NCBI GenBank assembly: GCA_015066565.1 | Contig: SVOB01000002.1 | Location: 124,001-188,000 of the forward strand | DNA from: Oscillospiraceae bacterium | GTDB taxonomy: Bacteria; Bacillota; Clostridia; Oscillospirales; Acutalibacteraceae | Direction: 5' to 3' | DNA: 64,000 bases | Part shown: one piece after another, positions 34,371 through 42,624 of the stretch | Layout: each line of letters opens with the position of its first letter | How positions within the stretch are numbered: the stretch's first letter is position 1 | Made by a program: the position numbers and the translations under genes | The notes under the pieces: generated by a model | The model's input: the letters and a program-made list of their open reading frames with translations, nothing else | Told to the model about the DNA's origin: nothing | Databases searched by the model: none

Positions 34371-36605
34371 TTGAAACGGATTTTTTCATTAGTGTTAACT
34401 GTTGTAATATGCCTGACGGTTTTTGCTGTTGCGCTTTCCGCTTCGGCAGCCGACTCTTCGGCTTCAAGCCTTAATATTCATGCTATTTATCTCACAAAGG
34501 CTTCCGACGGCTCGGCAGGCGAGGGTGACGCCGTTCTTGTTGAATCGGACGGTCACTACCTGTTAATGGACGCGGGAATGGGTTACTACCCTTATGCTGA
34601 CAACGAATCGACTGTCAGAAATAATGATGTTTCCCAGAGTATTATGGATTATATGGACAGCGTAGGTATTGATGAAAGCACGCCTCTTGACATTTACGTC
34701 AGCCATATTCACAACGACCATTTCGGCGGAATTTATAATATAATTATGTCGGGGAAATACAATATCGGAAAGCTCTATGTTCCCGCAAGAGCGCTCGGTA
34801 ACGCAAATCAGGACCACGATTTCGTTTACAGAAATGTTTTTACAAACGAAATGGGCAGATATGTTGTAGCTGATGATTCCGGAAATGTAACGGATTATTT
34901 TGACGGAATTGAGGTCGTTTATCTCGCTCCGAATACAATTGACTGCGGCGAAGAAGCGGTAACAAATCAGTTTACATTCGGTAACGCAACCGTTGATATT
35001 ATCGGCCCTGTACGTATTTGCACCGAGGAACTGGTAAATCAGGTATTTCCGTCATACGAAAATATCAAAACCGACCAGCTTGAAAACAACAACTCGCTGT
35101 GCGCTGTTATCAGCTGCGGGAACAGTAAGTTTCTTTCAATGGGCGATGCGCTTGATTTTGAGGAAATGGACCTTGTAAATGCGTATAAGAATACCGATAC
35201 GCTGAAGGCGGATGTTTTCAAGGAGAATCACCACGGCTATGCCAAGACGGGCTCCTTTGCAACGAATGTTGAGGATTTTATTGCTCAGGTCAGACCGAAG
35301 TACGCCTTTTGTCAGAACAAGGCGGTTCAGTCAAATGTCACTGTCCCGAGAACTATAAGAAGAAGCGGCGAAGCGGTTGATATTTTCGCTGAAGAAAAGA
35401 CAATCGTTTTCCAGCTTGTCACTGACGACAACGGCGAAACCGAAATTAAAAGAACCTTCTGCCATCATCCGCTTGAAAGTAAAACAGTTACAGCCGAAAA
35501 AATAGAGAATGATATGGAAAAGCACAGGTTGGTAGTTACCTGTAACGAATGCGGTGAAACTATTGCGGCGAAAGAGGGTCATATCTGGGATTCGGACGGA
35601 AAATGCACTGTCTGCGGTTATGAGTGTCCGCATACCTATGTAAAAGAAGATACAGGCGAAGTCAAAAATAACTATTCAAGTATTGACCAATGCTGCCTTA
35701 ACTGCAGAATGCACTGTAAACACAAAGAATGGTGGGCAACAGTAAACGACTACCCGGGTTATGAAAAGTGTAAAACCTGCTATCTTCTGTGTAACCATCC
35801 GGAATTGGATTCCGAAGGCAAATGCGTTTTATGCGGTAAAATCTGCGACGGCTTCGTAACTGAAGGCGAAAATACCTATTACTATGAAAACGGTGCAGCG
35901 GTTAAGAGCACGCTTAAAACAATTGACGGAAAGATTTATTATTTCGCTTCTAACGGAGTTATGTTTAAAAAACGTCTTGCGTCAGTAGACGGTAAGAAAT
36001 ACTATTTTGGTGCGGACGGCGCGGCTTATACAAAGCGATTAATTTCAGTCAGCGGTAAGAAATACTATATGGGAGCCGACGGCGTAGCCTATACAAGCAG
36101 ACTTATTTCCGTAAGCGGCAAAAAGTATTATATGGGCTCGGACGGCGCGGCTTATACAAAAAGGCTCGTTTCACTCAGCGGCAAGAAATATTACTTCGGT
36201 TCTGACGGCGTAGCATACAAGAGCAAACTGATTTCTGTCAGCGGAAAGAAATATTATATCGGTTCGGACTGTGTTGCTTATAAAAATAAGTTCGGCACAA
36301 TCAGCGGTAAAAAATATTATTTCGGCGGTGACAGCGCCGCTGTCACAAGCAAGCTCATATCGGTAAACGGCAAGAAATACTATCTGGGTAAGGACGGCGT
36401 TGCCTACAAATCAAAGCTCATTTCCGTCAGCGGAAAGAAGTATTATATCGGTTCGGATTATGTCGCTTATAAGTCGAAGTTCGGCACAATCAGCGGAAAG
36501 AAATATTATTTCGGCGCTGATTGCGCAATGTATAAGAGCAAGACGTTTTCGGTAAGCGGCGTTAAATGGAAAGCAGATTCCAACGGCGTTTGCAGGAAAG
36601 CGTAA
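34371..36605 (+). CDS. Secreted MBL-fold hydrolase with Cys-rich middle and wall-binding-like repeats
   Basis: About 744 residues from TTG 34371 (a GTG at 34362 is the alternative). A signal peptide (KRIFSLVLTVVICLTVFAVALSASA) leads into a ComEC-like metallo-beta-lactamase domain with SHIHNDHFGG near residue 111 and ENHHGY later. Residues ~380-500 carry about 16 Cys in CxxC pairs (CNECG, CTVCG, CLNC, CKTC, CVLCG), resembling several small zinc modules. The C-terminal ~240 residues hold about 12 repeats of ~20 residues of the form GKKYYFGADGxAYKSKLISVS, related to choline/cell-wall-binding repeats but with Tyr in place of Trp. Likely acts at the cell surface on a phosphodiester- or nucleotide-like substrate. 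Confidence 0.85.
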   Translation: MKRIFSLVLTVVICLTVFAVALSASAADSSASSLNIHAIYLTKASDGSAGEGDAVLVESDGHYLLMDAGMGYYPYADNESTVRNNDVSQSIMDYMDSVGIDESTPLDIYVSHIHNDHFGGIYNIIMSGKYNIGKLYVPARALGNANQDHDFVYRNVFTNEMGRYVVADDSGNVTDYFDGIEVVYLAPNTIDCGEEAVTNQFTFGNATVDIIGPVRICTEELVNQVFPSYENIKTDQLENNNSLCAVISCGNSKFLSMGDALDFEEMDLVNAYKNTDTLKADVFKENHHGYAKTGSFATNVEDFIAQVRPKYAFCQNKAVQSNVTVPRTIRRSGEAVDIFAEEKTIVFQLVTDDNGETEIKRTFCHHPLESKTVTAEKIENDMEKHRLVVTCNECGETIAAKEGHIWDSDGKCTVCGYECPHTYVKEDTGEVKNNYSSIDQCCLNCRMHCKHKEWWATVNDYPGYEKCKTCYLLCNHPELDSEGKCVLCGKICDGFVTEGENTYYYENGAAVKSTLKTIDGKIYYFASNGVMFKKRLASVDGKKYYFGADGAAYTKRLISVSGKKYYMGADGVAYTSRLISVSGKKYYMGSDGAAYTKRLVSLSGKKYYFGSDGVAYKSKLISVSGKKYYIGSDCVAYKNKFGTISGKKYYFGGDSAAVTSKLISVNGKKYYLGKDGVAYKSKLISVSGKKYYIGSDYVAYKSKFGTISGKKYYFGADCAMYKSKTFSVSGVKWKADSNGVCRKA

Positions 36606-36617
36606 ACAATAAAAAGC

Positions 36618-36650
36618 AAAGAGGTCGGTTTTAATACCGACCTCTTTTAC
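36618..36650. terminator. Bidirectional terminator
   Basis: Stem AAAGAGGTCGG/CCGACCTCTTT (36618-36628, 36637-36647) between converging genes. Confidence 0.88.
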
Positions 36651-36651
36651 T

Positions 36652-37362
36652 TTAATAATTATGCCTGTAAAGTGTTTTTTCTTCTTTTAAAAGAAGCATT
36701 TCTTTGTTTACGCTGTGAAAGCCTATGGCGTAGCGCCCCTGCGACGGGTCAAAAAGCGAATAGGCTTTTATCGCTTCGTCAATTATTTTAGAAATTTCGC
36801 CCGAAGCCGTTATCCTTTCAGGCTCGCTGTCGGGTGAATGAGTAACCTTTTTATAGACATAAGGCTCTTCGTCCAATGAAAGATGCTTTATAATTCCCTC
36901 GTTTTTAAGGCTCAGCGCCGCAAGTCCCAACCGTCTGTGGTCGCGGTGCTGAACGCTTTCGTCGTTAGGGTACATAGTGCTCACGAAGCTGTCTTTTCCG
37001 AAATAATCAAGATATTTTTTAATAAGCTCTTTCGCTCTTTCTTCGTCAAGGCTTCCGTCGGCGATTCGGCGCTCTTCAATAATAAGGTTTTCTTTTTTAA
37101 CGCCGAGCGAAGCGCAGCTTGAAATAATCTCTCTGTCCCTCGCCTTAATGAATTCGTCAACCGAAAGGGGATAGGCGTGAAGCGAATGGCAAATACTACA
37201 CTCGCTTTTATCGTTAAGAATATTCCTTATTCTCGAGCCGCCGCCGTCAGTACAGAGAACAACAAAAACCTCAAAGCCCTCTTTTACGGAAAGGGCAATA
37301 TCAATCCCAAATGTCAGAAGCTCGTCGTCCTGGTGAGGAACGAAATAGATTTTTCTTTTCAT
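36652..37362 (-). CDS. PIG-L/LmbE family deacetylase
   Basis: 236 residues. VPHQDDELL near the N-terminus is the PHxDDE zinc motif of the PIG-L/LmbE fold (Gln replaces Pro). HRDHRRLGLAA supplies the later His residue of the zinc site. Family members remove N-acetyl groups from GlcNAc-containing small molecules such as bacillithiol or mycothiol precursors. Here the insert with SECSICHSLHAYPL is unusual, with a CxxCH pair. The substrate is unknown. ATG 37362 is chosen because the GTG at 37371 lies within the ribosome site GGTGA. Confidence 0.85.
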   Translation of the reverse strand: MKRKIYFVPHQDDELLTFGIDIALSVKEGFEVFVVLCTDGGGSRIRNILNDKSECSICHSLHAYPLSVDEFIKARDREIISSCASLGVKKENLIIEERRIADGSLDEERAKELIKKYLDYFGKDSFVSTMYPNDESVQHRDHRRLGLAALSLKNEGIIKHLSLDEEPYVYKKVTHSPDSEPERITASGEISKIIDEAIKAYSLFDPSQGRYAIGFHSVNKEMLLLKEEKTLYRHNY

Positions 37363-37435
37363 CTTTTTCACCGTCCTTATTTCACCGCCATTCTACCACA
37401 AAAAAGCGGGATAGGCAAATTAAAATAAAAAACGC

Positions 37436-37485
37436 TTGACAAATCGTTCTACAAGTTGTAGTATAAAATCATACTACAAATGTAG
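37436..37485 (+). promoter_or_regulatory. blaI-type promoter with two BlaI/MecI-like operators
   Basis: TTGACA (37436-37441), 17-bp spacer, TAGTAT (37459-37464). Two dyads, CTACAAGTTGTAG (37449-37461) and CTACAAATGTAG (37474-37485), match the TACAnnTGTA-type BlaI/MecI operator core. They lie in mirrored positions over the -10 and start site, so the regulator most likely represses its own transcript. Confidence 0.85.
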
Positions 37486-37501
37486 AATGGAGTTGACGGG
37501 T

Positions 37502-37864
37502 ATGAATGATTTACAGATGGGCGTTATTGAGGCGAGGTTTGCCGATATAATCTGGGAAAACGAGCCGATATCCTCGGGCGAGCTTGCCAGAAAGAGCGAG
37601 GCGGCGCTCGGCTGGAAAAAAACAACCTCGTTTACGGTTCTTAAAAGGCTTTGCGATAAGGGTATTTTTAAGAACGACGGCGGAACGGTGACTTCGCTTA
37701 TAAGCCGTGAGGACTATTATTCAATTAAAAGCGAAAAATTTGTTGAGGAGTCCTTTGACGGCTCTTTGCCCGCTTTTCTTGCGGCGTTCACCTCAAGAAA
37801 AAAGCTTAGTGAAAATGAGATTGAACAGTTAAGAAAGTTGATTGACGGTTATTCGGAGGGCTGA
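37502..37864 (+). CDS. BlaI/MecI/CopY family transcriptional repressor
   Basis: 120 residues. The winged helix runs from LQMGVIEARFADIIWEN through GWKKTTSFTVLKRLCDKGI, the family recognition region, and the C-terminal part is the dimerisation helix region. A longer frame starts at 37436 but that base is the -35 box, so ATG 37502 with GGAG upstream is used. The product should bind the two operators in its own promoter and be inactivated by the M56 protease encoded next. Stop and downstream start are separated by 1 nt. Confidence 0.93.
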   Translation: MNDLQMGVIEARFADIIWENEPISSGELARKSEAALGWKKTTSFTVLKRLCDKGIFKNDGGTVTSLISREDYYSIKSEKFVEESFDGSLPAFLAAFTSRKKLSENEIEQLRKLIDGYSEG

Positions 37865-37865
37865 T

Positions 37866-40028
37866 ATGAACTCTGTATTTTTAACGCTTTTTAATATGAG
37901 CCTGACTGCTTTGTGGCTTGTTTTAGCGGTCGTTGTTTTTAAGCTCATTTTTAAAAAAGCGCCGAGATTTATCCATTGTCTGCTATGGGCGCTGGTCGCT
38001 CTGAGGCTCTTGTTGCCGTTTTCGCTTGAAAGCGTTCTGAGCCTTGTTCCGAGCGCCGAGGTAATTCCCCACGATATAATAACCTCCGACCATTTTGACG
38101 TTCATACGGGCTTTGTTGCCACCAACAGCGTAATAAACGAATATCTTGACGACCACTATTACGAGGGGGTTACCGTCAGTAATAATTTCGGAAGCAATCT
38201 GACCGAAATACTTGCGATTATCTGGCTTGCGGGACTTTCGGCTTTGCTTGTTTATGCGATAATAAGCTATTTAAGACTTCGTCTGAAAACAAACGAAGCC
38301 GTAAAAACAAACGACGGGTATTTTCTTTGCGATAATATTCCGACTCCCTTTATTCTCGGCGTAATCAGACCGAAAATCTATATTCCGTCGTCAGTGAAAG
38401 GCGAGGATATTGATTTTATTCTCGCTCACGAAAGGGCTCATATAAAAAGGCGCGACTATCTATGGAAACCGCTCGGCTACCTTTTGTTATGCGTTTATTG
38501 GTTTAATCCGATTATGTGGCTGGCTTTTGTTCTTCTTTGCAGGGATATTGAATTTGCCTGCGACGAAAAGGTGCTGAAAAACGAGGGCGAAAGCATTAAA
38601 AAGGCTTATTCAAACGCCTTGCTTAATTGCAGTATGCCGAAACGGGCTGTTTCAGCCTGCCCTCTGGCTTTCGGTGAAACGGGAGTAAGAAAGAGAATCA
38701 GCGCAGTGTTAAATTACAAAAAGCCTGCGTTCTGGATAGTTCTTGTCGCCGTTATTTCGTGCGCGGTTATTGCCGTTTGCTTTATGACAAATCCTAAAAA
38801 GAGAATAACTGCTTCCGTAGGCGATATAGTAAGCGACGCCCTGTTAACGCCCAGAGAAGTTCTGGTTCAGGATATAGCCATATCAAGCATTATTACTCCC
38901 GAAAGAATCGGCGATTATTACATTAAGGACAACACTCTTTATGAAAGTCGGACGGTTTATTTTAACGCAGACAACTGTAAAAGAAAAAGCTGGGTAAAGC
39001 TCGGCGAGCTTGAAGATTTTTCGCCGATAGAAGATAGTCTTGATTACAACACCGATTTTTCCGTATACAGCGAATTTTATGATTTCAGAATATCGGATAT
39101 TATTAAAAACACTCTGTTTTGTAAAAGATTTGTCAGCGACGGAAGTTATCTTTATTTCCTTTATCAGAAAAGCGGAGATGTCATACTGTGCGACCTGTTT
39201 AAATCTAAAGTCAGCGGCTCGGAAAATGACAATACGTTACATGTCTGGGCGGTTAGCAGAATGAAAACTACCGACGGATATGACATTTCACAAAGCGGAC
39301 TCAGTGACAGAGTATGGTCGGGAACGAAGAATGAAAACATACCGATTTTTGTTAAGGAGCTTGAAACTGACGGAATAAAGCCTCATATAACGGTTTTGTG
39401 GGAGAACTGGTCTGACAGGGATTTCGGTTATTCTTCATCTGTTTCGGTTTACAGAATAAATTCCGACGGAACGCTTTCAGACTGTAAAAAGAAAGACGGC
39501 GGTTCTGATAATGCAGAGAAGAAAATTACCGTAAAGCCCGACGAAAAAAGTGAACAGACAATAAACCTTGAAAACTATAGTTTCTCTGAAGACGGTTGGT
39601 ACAGAATCTGTCTAAATCAGGGCAATACGGATAAAGGCGAATGGTGGATAGATTTTACTGTCGGCGAAGTTAAATCTGAAATACCCGCCAAAAAGGGAGA
39701 GAGGTACGAAACCTATGCGACCTCGGAATATATAAATCCGTATTTTGAGCTTTATGATGACGGTACATTTGCTCTTGTACTTTCCGCGTTTTCAGACAGA
39801 ATAATTACGGGCAAATACGAATATTCAAATCCGAAAAAGACTTTGCTGACGCTGATTGACGGCGAAAACGGAGACAGATACGTTTTCAGAAAAGAAGAAG
39901 CAGTCCCGCCGTATTATCTTTTTGATGAAAGCCTTTCGGCGACACTGCCGAAATACCGGTATTCCGAGAACGGCGTTCCCGAAGCTCCTTTTTCGGACGA
40001 GGCGGATTTTATTCTGACAGAGGATTAG
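37866..40028 (+). CDS. M56 family (BlaR1/MecR1-like) membrane metalloprotease sensor
   Basis: 720 residues. Several N-terminal helices surround the zinc site HERAH (HExxH type) in ILAHERAHIKRRDYLWKP. FACDEKVL carries the third ligand Glu/Asp region. Another helix near residue 300 leads to a ~400-residue extracytoplasmic domain. That domain is not a penicillin-binding fold: no SxxK/SxN/KTG set was seen, so the ligand is unlikely to be read in the BlaR1 way. The regulator upstream is the expected cleavage target. No beta-lactamase gene is adjacent. Confidence 0.9.
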   Translation: MNSVFLTLFNMSLTALWLVLAVVVFKLIFKKAPRFIHCLLWALVALRLLLPFSLESVLSLVPSAEVIPHDIITSDHFDVHTGFVATNSVINEYLDDHYYEGVTVSNNFGSNLTEILAIIWLAGLSALLVYAIISYLRLRLKTNEAVKTNDGYFLCDNIPTPFILGVIRPKIYIPSSVKGEDIDFILAHERAHIKRRDYLWKPLGYLLLCVYWFNPIMWLAFVLLCRDIEFACDEKVLKNEGESIKKAYSNALLNCSMPKRAVSACPLAFGETGVRKRISAVLNYKKPAFWIVLVAVISCAVIAVCFMTNPKKRITASVGDIVSDALLTPREVLVQDIAISSIITPERIGDYYIKDNTLYESRTVYFNADNCKRKSWVKLGELEDFSPIEDSLDYNTDFSVYSEFYDFRISDIIKNTLFCKRFVSDGSYLYFLYQKSGDVILCDLFKSKVSGSENDNTLHVWAVSRMKTTDGYDISQSGLSDRVWSGTKNENIPIFVKELETDGIKPHITVLWENWSDRDFGYSSSVSVYRINSDGTLSDCKKKDGGSDNAEKKITVKPDEKSEQTINLENYSFSEDGWYRICLNQGNTDKGEWWIDFTVGEVKSEIPAKKGERYETYATSEYINPYFELYDDGTFALVLSAFSDRIITGKYEYSNPKKTLLTLIDGENGDRYVFRKEEAVPPYYLFDESLSATLPKYRYSENGVPEAPFSDEADFILTED

Positions 40029-40041
40029 AATTATAATAAAA

Positions 40042-40354
40042 AACACCACGAAACCAATTAGGGCGTGCGGATTGGGGATTAAACAGCCTCAAAAAACATC
40101 TTTCAGCGTAAAACTTCGTTAAAAATGCTCGGAATACACAAAGTATTCCTGCGCTTTTTGCCTTGTCTTACACTAAAATCTGAATTTTTGAGGTGCATAC
40201 GCAATTTTGAAATAGAAATTTTTCGTTAGAACAATAAATAAAAACAGGTTAAGGCTGACGCCTTAACCTGTTTTTTGAAGCAGTTATAACGGAAAAGAAC
40301 ATTTCAAAATCTGTTGAATCCCTAATCTGCACGCCCTTTAGGTTTCGGGGTGTT
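40042..40354. mobile_element. MITE-like element with ~39-bp terminal inverted repeats
   Basis: 313 bp without a reading frame, filling the gap between the M56 gene and the phosphorylase. The left end (40042-40080) and right end (40317-40354) are inverted repeats; shared blocks are AACACC, CGAAACC, GGGCGTGC and GGGATT, with a few mismatches and one indel. Inside are a hairpin GGAATAC/GTATTCC near 40130-40150, an inverted pair CCTCAAAAA/TTTTTGAGG, and a strong bidirectional terminator stem AACAGGTTAAGG (40243-40276). No transposase and no clear target-site duplication. A non-autonomous element is the best reading. Confidence 0.6.
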
Positions 40355-40365
40355 ACTTTTTACTC

Positions 40366-41124
40366 TTAATACGGCAAATAGTTTTCGTAGAGAAATTTTG
40401 CGAACTGAGAACTTGTGTACGCCGCAAATTTCTGATACTGGTCGCTCTTCTGGGAATCGGCATAATCACAGATGCTTTTTATAACAATCGCTTTCGGCTT
40501 AGGTTCCGAGGAGTGAAGAGCGACATAGAAAATACTGTACGATTCCATATCAAGTCCCGTAGTTTTCGGGAAAAGCGAATGAATTTGCTTGTCGACTACG
40601 TCACGGTTTGCCACAACGCTGTTTCCGCAGGCCATAGGGCCTATGTGCAGGTGAAATTCGTTATCGGGGTCGGTTTTAAGGTCCTCGATTATTTTAAGAA
40701 TGTCTTTGTCAAGCTCCAAGGCAACGGGGCGGGGTAAAAAGCCAACGTCGCCGAAGGTAATATCGGCGTTTTCGGCGCTTACGAATTTGCCCGCCGAGTA
40801 GTTCCATATAACGTCGGGAACGATAACGTCGCCGTAAATCTGGTCTGCGCCGATTCCTGCGGCGATACCCGTCATAATAAGATAGCGCGGACGGAAGGTG
40901 TTTACGATTTTTGAGGCGAGGTGAGAAGCGGCGGTCATACCCATTTCGGTCTGTTGGGCGGTCAGAACGCGCCTTTTAACGCCGTCCTTTTCAAAGCTCG
41001 TTTCATAATAAACCTGGCTGTCGTCGTCAAGCTTTATTTCGTTCCAGCTTTCATAAAGCCTTTTAACGCTTTCGGTTTCAATTTTTACCGCTGTAATTAT
41101 TGCAACGTCGTAGTTATAATCCAT
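40366..41124 (-). CDS. Purine nucleoside phosphorylase/MTA-SAH nucleosidase-like protein
   Basis: 252 residues of the PNP/UDP phosphorylase superfamily. MTGIAAGIG is the phosphate or ribose-binding glycine segment, TGLDMESYSIF contains the MxxE ribose-binding motif, and SICDYAD carries the catalytic Asp used by nucleosidases. The N-terminal VAIITAVKIETESV is typical of the nucleosidase type often found alone or fused to signalling modules in defence and regulatory proteins. Here it is a stand-alone single domain. ATG 41124 is set by AGGTGA; the longer start is within that site. Confidence 0.85.
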   Translation of the reverse strand: MDYNYDVAIITAVKIETESVKRLYESWNEIKLDDDSQVYYETSFEKDGVKRRVLTAQQTEMGMTAASHLASKIVNTFRPRYLIMTGIAAGIGADQIYGDVIVPDVIWNYSAGKFVSAENADITFGDVGFLPRPVALELDKDILKIIEDLKTDPDNEFHLHIGPMACGNSVVANRDVVDKQIHSLFPKTTGLDMESYSIFYVALHSSEPKPKAIVIKSICDYADSQKSDQYQKFAAYTSSQFAKFLYENYLPY

Positions 41125-41228
41125 CTTTTTCACCTGTGTATGATACTCAAATCCCTTAAGAGAATTACAAAAAATATTTTATCACAAAATTAACCGATAG
41201 GCAATATTTCACTTATTAATGTTTTTAG

Positions 41229-41256
41229 TGACACACAATTGACACAATGGTATAAT
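41229..41256 (+). promoter_or_regulatory. Promoter with tandem 11-bp repeats upstream of the response regulator
   Basis: TATAAT (41251-41256) has no good -35 at 17 bp. Directly upstream are two head-to-tail copies of TGACACA (41229 and 41240, 11-bp period), the layout of OmpR/PhoB-type activator sites. Autoactivation by the response regulator is a reasonable inference. Confidence 0.5.
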
Positions 41257-41282
41257 ATAATCAGTTACGGGGGTGAGTAGCT

Positions 41283-41954
41283 TTGCTTAAAATTCTGATT
41301 GCAGATGACGAAAAAAAGCTGTGCGAAACAATGGAGGACTTCCTTTCGTCAAAGGGACTTTCGGTCGTTTCCGTTTTTGACGGGCTTTCGGCGGTCGAAA
41401 GGGCTGAAAACGAAGCCTTTGATTTAATTATTCTTGACGTAATGATGCCGGGACTCAACGGTATTGAAGCGTGTAAGAGAATAAGGGAGTTTTCCGAAGC
41501 GCCGGTTATGTTTCTTTCGGCGCTGGGCGAGGAAGAAAATCTGCTTGCAGGCTATAAAAGCGGTTGCGACGATTATATAGTCAAGCCCTTTCCGTTAAGC
41601 GTGCTTTACGAAAAAGTTTTAAGCCTTGTTAAAAGGTATAAGGGCTTTGACAGCGACTGTAAGCTGACGCACGGAAATATCACTCTCGACCTGCTGTCAA
41701 GAAGCGTTTTTGTTGAAAATAAAAAAATAAGACTGTCGGCAAAGGATTTTGATATTCTCGCTCTGCTTATGCAAAACGAGGGAAAGGTTCTCGGCAGGGA
41801 ACAGATTTTAGTCAAGGTTTGGGGCTACGGCTACGAGGGCGATTCAAGAGCGATTGACACCCATATTAAACGTATCAGAAAAGCCCTCGGCAAAGAAAAC
41901 GCCGAAAAAATAAAAACCTCCGTCGGCGTAGGATACTTTTTTAAGGAGAATTGA
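41283..41954 (+). CDS. OmpR/PhoB family response regulator
   Basis: 223 residues from a TTG start with GGGGGTGAG upstream. The receiver domain has the acidic pair ADDE, phospho-acceptor Asp in LIILDVMMPG, and the switch Lys in DYIVKPF. The C-terminal winged helix includes LGREQILVKVWGYGYEGDSRAIDTHIKRIRKALG. It is paired with the histidine kinase at 42617, separated by one membrane protein gene 1 bp downstream. Tandem 11-bp repeats in its promoter suggest autoregulation. Confidence 0.95.
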   Translation: MLKILIADDEKKLCETMEDFLSSKGLSVVSVFDGLSAVERAENEAFDLIILDVMMPGLNGIEACKRIREFSEAPVMFLSALGEEENLLAGYKSGCDDYIVKPFPLSVLYEKVLSLVKRYKGFDSDCKLTHGNITLDLLSRSVFVENKKIRLSAKDFDILALLMQNEGKVLGREQILVKVWGYGYEGDSRAIDTHIKRIRKALGKENAEKIKTSVGVGYFFKEN

Positions 41955-41955
41955 A

Positions 41956-42624
41956 ATGAACGAAAAGGATTTAAAAATTAAAAAAGAAATTTGTCTGGCA
42001 TTGGCTATAATAAATACATTCGAGATTGTCTGGTCACTTGTATCTGAAATAGCTTCGGTCAAGGATTGGGAAGAGTTTGCCGTTGTGCCGATTATCGGAA
42101 CAGTGGTTTCGCTTATACCGACAATTATTTTAGCTGTTTTTGCATTTAAGATAAAGCCCGAAAAATTTCCCGTACCGCTTTTTATCAATGCTTTTTTAAG
42201 CATTTTTTCGGGTTTGACGTCATTCGTTTTTGTTTTGTTTTCAAGGTTTCTGCCTTTTGGTCAGACTCTGACCGCAGATGAGGAATTCAATGTACTTGCG
42301 TGGATTTCAAATGTGCTTATATCTGTTTTTCTCGGAATAATATATATTGTCTGCGCTCTTGCAATCAAAGATCAGAAAAAAGGCTCAAACGGTTTCACAA
42401 AGACCTTTATAATTGTCAGCAGTGTTTTTACCGTTTTATATTCTGTTTCATACATAATAAATACAGTTGCGGCAAAAGGCGTTTTCCCGACTTTTTTCAT
42501 AATCCGTATTCTTGAAACAGTTCTTTTGATACTTGTTGTTAAATATGTTGAAGGAATGCCCGAAGAACAGAAAAGCGGACTTGTGAATTACCCCGAAACC
42601 GAGGAGATGACTGAGGGTGAGTAA
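41956..42624 (+). CDS. Multipass membrane protein inside a two-component operon
   Basis: 222 residues with about six hydrophobic segments and a soluble acidic C-terminal tail (YPETEEMTEGE). No named family recognised. It starts 1 bp after the response regulator and overlaps the histidine kinase by 8 nt, so its expression is tied to both. It may sense the signal with the kinase or be a target conserved with it. Confidence 0.78.
   Translation: MNEKDLKIKKEICLALAIINTFEIVWSLVSEIASVKDWEEFAVVPIIGTVVSLIPTIILAVFAFKIKPEKFPVPLFINAFLSIFSGLTSFVFVLFSRFLPFGQTLTADEEFNVLAWISNVLISVFLGIIYIVCALAIKDQKKGSNGFTKTFIIVSSVFTVLYSVSYIINTVAAKGVFPTFFIIRILETVLLILVVKYVEGMPEEQKSGLVNYPETEEMTEGE

Noticed and set aside
37436-37501. 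Longer N-terminus of the BlaI-like regulator starting at TTG 37436
   Set aside because: That TTG is the -35 box, and the extra residues would be encoded by the promoter and operators.
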